Assembly: GCA_933228675.1 (NCBI GenBank)
Contig: OW121741.1
Coordinates: 120,986,418-121,050,417 of the forward strand
From: Stomorhina lunata
Lineage: Eukaryota > Arthropoda > Insecta > Diptera > Rhiniidae
Length of the DNA stretch: 64,000 nucleotides
Direction of reading: 5' to 3'
Below the pieces are notes generated by a model that made no database searches, was not told the origin of the DNA, and saw nothing but the letters and a program-made list of their open reading frames with translations. Positions within the stretch are counted from its first letter, which is position 1. Each line of letters starts with the position of its first letter. The translations under genes and the position numbers were made by a program. Positions 59,216 through 64,000 of the stretch are shown here, in pieces.

Positions 59216-60559
59216 ATTAACAAAAAATATTCTATTACTAAATTAGGTTCCTTTAAGTTTCCTTAGTTTTTCTCTTTCTTAAATTTGCTTTTGTCCCAAA
59301 AAACTAAAAACAACTTTCTCCACTTATTTTGAAAATGACACAATAAAAGAATCCTTAAGAAGAAATTAATATTTTTTTCCAAATTGATGTCTCAACACAT
59401 CAATTTGGAAGGTTTTTATTTATATGAAGATATTTTTTTTATCGACAAAAAGATAATTTATGCTTAATTTATGGAAATAAACAAAGAAGACACAAGAAAA
59501 ATTAAACTACAATTTTATGTTTCTTTCCTTAATAACTTGATTTGCTTTGAAAGTCTATTTAAAGGAATAAAAAAAAGATGTTTCCTTTTTCAAACACTTG
59601 TTGAAGTGTAAAACTACATTTCCTGTAAACTCTCACACTTGCCAACATATACACACACCAAACTCCTGCTTCCTCTTAGATACAGACATTTTAAAAAGTC
59701 CTGGTAATAAAGCAAAATTCTCTAATACTCGTACTCCTGTCTTACATTGAGGCAGGCCGATATTGGGGTGTGGGTAATATGTTGATTTTCTTTTTTTAAA
59801 GTTTTTTCTTGTTACATTTTCAAGGTTTCCCCTGGTGAGACATAAATTTTACGTTTTCTTTTTATTTACTCATTTTCTTTAGTTCTTCCAGTTTTTGTTG
59901 TTGCTTTGGTAATCGGGTGTTGTAAAAATGTGTTGTCTGGCATTTTATTTTACTCAATCATTTAATACTTTTGTAGTTAAGGTGGTTTTATGGTATTATT
60001 AGGAAAAATATCTGTGTTCGTGTTTAGAATAAATTTTTGGTATTGTCCCTCTTTCCATTAGTCATTTTTGCCTTCTGCCCTTCCCTGCTTTTTTCATACA
60101 ATCCAATATGCTTCTTTCTATGTTGGTTTGTTTGAAAAGGAAGCGATTTCTGATGCCTGAACTGTAAATTGATGATGTGATTTTTATTTCGAATGTTTTC
60201 CTATTTCCGCTTCCCTTTTTGTTGTTTGCCTAGTGTCCATCTGTTGGTTTGTTTGTATCTATATTTAATGTTTGAAATTAAGTTATTTCATGTTTCTGGT
60301 TGTATTTCGTTTGTTATTTGCCAACCACTTAAGCGTAATTAATTTATTGTTTTTATGGTTTTGTATTTATAATGACCAAAAAGGATACATATGTTATAAG
60401 GATATATATAAGTATGTTGTGTAAAATGTAATTAGGATTTCAAGCACGAGTCATTTTATTTAAATTAAGAAGCTAATTTTTCTTTATTCAATATTTATTG
60501 TGTGATTGAAAATTTAATCAATAAAAATTGCTTAAATAATGTCTAAAACAAAAAAATTA
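59216..60559. other. Non-repetitive intronic or intergenic DNA
   Basis: About 1.35 kb of AT-rich unique-looking DNA between satellite blocks, probably inside the large upstream intron of GABA-B-R2. No exon, RNA gene or transposon end is recognised on either strand. Confidence 0.55.
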
Positions 60560-62465
60560 TTATGTATATCAAGAAATTTTCGAATAAAATTTTTATATCA
60601 GAAAATTTTCTATACAAAAATTTTGCTTATTTTTCATCAGAAAATTTTAAAAAGAAAATTTTTTTGTCAAATGATTTTATTGTAGAATTTTTTATCAAAA
60701 ATTCTTTAGAATAAAACTTTGTTACAAAAAAAATTTTAAAGAAAAATTTTATGTAAGAAAATTTTCTAAAGAAAAAATTTCAAATCATAAAAATTTCTAT
60801 AAAAACTGTTTTATCACAAAATATTATATACAATATTTTTACAAGAAAATTTTCTATAGAACAAATTAACACATTAAAATTGTGTAACCGAAAATTTTCT
60901 AAACAAAAATTTTTTATAAAACAATTTTATATTGAAACATTTTCATATAAAAAATTTTTTCTATAGAAATAATTTGATATTAAAATTTCTTCTACAGAAA
61001 AATCTTTATATGAAATAGATATACACATTTTTCCTATAGAAAGATTTTTAAATACAAGTTTTTCTGCAAAAAAATTTTACTATACAAAATTTTTCTGTAG
61101 AGAAATTTTAATATGAAAATGTTCTCTATATACAAATTTTGATGCTAAAATTTTTCTATAGAAAAATTTGATATTGAAATATTTTTTATAGAAAAATTTT
61201 GAAGTTAAAATTTTTTCTATGGAAAATTTTGATATTAAAATTATTTCTATAGAAAAATTTTGATATTAAAATTTTTTTTTAGAAAAATTTTGATATTAAA
61301 TATTTTCCTATAGAAAATTTTTGATATAAAATTTTTTTTATAGAAATATTTTGATATTAAAATTTTTCTACTAAAATTTTTTCTGCAGAAAAATTTTAAG
61401 ATTAAAATTTTTTCTGTAGACAAATTTTGTTATTAAAAATTTTCCTATAGAAAAATTTTGATATTTAAATTATTTCTATAGAAAAGTTTTTATATTAAAA
61501 ATTTTTTTATAGAAAAATTTTGATATTAAAATTTTTTCTATAGAAAAATTTTGATATTAACATTTTGTCTATAGAAAAATTTTGATATTAAAGTTTTTTC
61601 TATATAAAAGTTTTAATACTTAAATTTTTCTATAGAAAAATTTTGATATTAAAATTTTTTCTATAGAAAAATTTTAATATTATAAAATTTTTTTCTATAG
61701 AAACATTTTCGAATCAAAAACTTTGATATAAAATTTTTGTCTATAGAAAAATTTTGATATTAAAGTTTTTTCTATAGAAAAATTTTGATATTAAAGTTTT
61801 TTCTATATAAAAGTTTTAATACTTAAATTTTTCTATAGAAAAATTTTGATATTAAAATTTTTTCTATAGAAAAATTTTAATATTATAAAATTTTTTTTCT
61901 ATAGAAACATTTTCGAATCAAAAACTTTGATATAAAATTTTTGTCTATAGAAAAATTTTGATATTAAAGTTTTTTCTATAGAAAAATTTTGAAATTAAAA
62001 TTTTTTCTATAGAAAATTTTGATATAAAAATTTTGTCTATAGAAAAATTTTGATATTAAAATTTTTTCTATAGAAAAATTTTGATATTAAAATTTTTTCT
62101 ATAAAAAAATTTTGATATTAAAATTTTTTTTTATAGAAAAATTTTGATATTAAAATTTTTTCTATAGAAAAATTTTGATATTAAAATTTTTTCTATAGAA
62201 AAATTTTGATATTAAAATTTTTTCTATAGAAAAATTTTGATATTAAAATTTTTTCTATAGAAAAATTTTTATATTAACATTTTGTTTATAGAAAAATTTT
62301 GATATTAAAATTTTTTCTATAGAAAAATTTTAATATTAAAATTTTTTCTATAGAAAAATTTTGTTATTAAAATTTTTGTATAGAACAATTTTGATATTAA
62401 AATTTTTTCTATAGAAAAATATTGATATCAAAATTTTTTTCTGTAGATCAATTTTGATATTAAAA
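60560..62465. repeat. AT palindromic satellite, GATATTAAAA linker, with a 202-bp internal duplication
   Basis: Degenerate to about 60950, then regular. A segment starting AAGTTTTTTCTATATAAAAG at 61591 recurs at 61793 (offset 202 bp) with the same irregular TATAAAATTTTTTTCTATAG and TTTTCGAATCAAAAAC variants. Confidence 0.92.
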
Positions 62466-62611
62466 TTAAAAAAATAACAAATGCTTGTTTGAAGGAAGAT
62501 AAAAACTGAAAATTGTTTGTGTTTTGTTCAGTCGATGATCTACGCTTTTACTTATGGTTTATGAACATAATTCTAAAACATTTTGTTTGTAAAATAAGTA
62601 ATAATGCAAGG

Positions 62612-62680
62612 TTTTCGATTTGTTTAAATTGGGGATAATCCTCCTGAAGAGGGAGAATTTTGATTTCTCCGCAAACAATT
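62612..62680 (+). ncRNA. Degenerate hammerhead-like motif (second copy)
   Basis: Homologous to the 32.43-kb hammerhead: a shared upstream ATAATG...GGTTTTCG, then AATTGGGGATAA versus AATTAGGGATAA. The core is altered: CTGAAGA (62644..62650) for CTGATGA, and GCAAA for GAAA (62671..62675). Stem II is preserved as GGAGAA (62652..62657) with TTCTCC (62665..62670). The cleavage-site region is not recognisable, so it is probably inactive. It sits between two GATATTAAAA satellite blocks. Confidence 0.6.
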
Positions 62681-62765
62681 TTTGGCTTTTTATCAATAAA
62701 TTTGTCTGTTACATTAATAAATAAATGTAACAGATTTGGGATCAAATGCAAATAGTCATTCTTTT

Positions 62766-64000
62766 TGTATTTTAAAATTTTTTCTATAGAATAATTTTGA
62801 TATTAAAATTTTTTTCTGTAGAAAAATTTTGATATAAAAATGTTTTCTTTAGACAAATTTTAATATAAAATTTCTTCTATAGAAAAATTTTGTTATTAAA
62901 ATTTTTTCTATAGAAAAATTTTGATATTAACATTTTCTCTATAAAAAAATTTTGATATTAAAATTCTTTCTATAGAAAAATTGTTTCTGTAGAAAAATTT
63001 TGATAATAAAATTTTTGCTATAGAAAATTTTGATATTAAAATTTTTTCTATAGAATAATTTCATATTAATTTTTTTCTATAGAAAAATTTTGATATAAAA
63101 GTTTTGTCTATAGAAAGATTTTGATATTGAAGTTTTTTCTATAGAAAAATTTTTATTTTAAATTTTTTTTTGTAGAAAAATTTTGATATTAAAATTTTTT
63201 CTAAAGAAAAATTTTGATTTTTAAATTTTTCTATAGAAAAATTTTGATATTAAAATTATTTCTATAGAAAAATTTTAATATTATATTTTTTTCTATAGAA
63301 AATTTTGATACTAAAATTTTTTCTATAGAAAAATTTTGATATTAAAATTTTTTCTAAAGAAAAATTTTGATTTTAAAATTTTTCTATAGAAAAATTTTGA
63401 TATAAAAATTTTTTCTACAGAAAAATGTTGATATTAAAATTGTGATACTAAAATTTTTACTATAGAAAAATTTTGATACTAAAATTTTTTCTATAGAAAA
63501 ATTTTGATACTAAACTTTTTTCTATAGTAAAATTTTGATATTAAAATGTTTTCTATAGAAAAATTTTGATATTAAAATTTTTTCTATAGAAAAATTTTGA
63601 TATTAAAATATTTTCTAGAGAAAAATTTTGACATTAAAATTTTTTCTAGAGAAAAATTTTGATGTTAAAATTTTTTCTAGAAAAAATTTGAATGTTAAAA
63701 TTTTTTCTAGAAAAAAATTTTGATATTAAAATTTTTTCTATAGACAAATTTTGGTTTTAAGAATTTTTCTATAGACAAATTTTGATATTAATTTTTTTTT
63801 ATAGAAAAATTTTGATATACATTTTTTTCCCATAGAAAAATATTTGTATTAAAATTTTTTTATAGAAAAATTTATCAGAGAACTTTCTAAAGAAAAATTT
63901 TGTATCAGAAAATTTTCTATAAAAATATTTTATATCAGAAAATTTTCGAAGAAAAAAATTTATATCAAAAAATTTTCTATAGAAAAATTTTATATCAGAA
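62766..64000. repeat. AT palindromic satellite, GATATTAAAA linker, running off the window
   Basis: Regular ~31-bp units continuing past the window end; the last ~150 bp change to a TATATCAGAAAATTTTC variant. Confidence 0.92.

Noticed and set aside
62548..62751. 67-codon minus-strand frame
   Set aside because: Antisense across the degenerate hammerhead region with no recognisable protein motif.
55131..64000. Further GABA-B-R2 exons upstream of the TM3 exon
   Set aside because: Reading the minus strand of the non-satellite parts (54.2-55.6 and 59.2-60.6 kb), I found no receptor-like peptide with splice sites, so the next exon probably lies outside the window.

Overview
The window is AT-rich, repeat-dominated DNA from a higher fly. 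It looks like a calyptrate (blowfly/house-fly type) genome, judged by near-Drosophila-like protein sequence in the one conserved gene, short phase-consistent exons with GT..AG junctions, LOA/R1- and Jockey/CR1-type LINEs, and kilobases of palindromic AT satellite. The species is not determined.

The only conserved host gene is on the minus strand at 47674..55130. It is the 3' half of the metabotropic GABA-B receptor subunit 2 (GABA-B-R2). Four coding exons (55130..54855, 51852..51534, 51399..51164, 48762..47674) join in phase to give 639 codons from TM3 through TM7, a coiled coil and the long cytoplasmic tail. The N-terminal exons (Venus flytrap domain, TM1-2) lie beyond 64000. Its introns are filled with AT-rich satellite.

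Layout. 1-5.3 kb: two AT satellite arrays. 6.6-20.6 kb: a 12-bp minisatellite (ACATAGACTAAG) in four blocks, the second inverted relative to the others. The third and fourth blocks are one array split by a complete, apparently intact non-LTR retrotransposon (13180..18383; ORF1, ORF2, A-tail) with a 14-bp target-site duplication. 20.6-27.8 kb: more AT arrays. 27.9-29.75 kb: a 936-bp exact-looking tandem duplication. 30.2 kb: a tiny reverse-transcriptase relic. 31.3-32.6 kb: an AT array followed by a canonical-looking hammerhead ribozyme motif. 32.9-34.0 kb: a long-inverted-repeat element. 34.4-37.8 kb: a LINE fragment, a 1084-bp tandem duplication and ~125-bp tandem repeats. 38.8-41.9 kb: a 5'-truncated LINE (minus strand) interrupted by a 1.74-kb DNA transposon with 16-bp TIRs and an 8-bp target duplication. 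42.1 kb: a tRNA-Ala-like sequence. 43.4-45.1 kb: a very homogeneous 11-bp satellite. 46-64 kb: AT arrays in and around GABA-B-R2, with orientation switches, higher-order repeats and a second, decayed hammerhead-like motif at 62.63 kb.

The most interesting feature is the coupling of hammerhead-like self-cleaving RNA motifs with blocks of an AT satellite whose core (TTTTTCTATAGAAAAA) is a perfect palindrome. The flanks of the ribozyme recur beside other arrays, which suggests a ribozyme-bearing repeat unit. No protein-coding partner for such a unit is visible here. All functional statements are inferences from sequence reading; no searches or folding programs were run.
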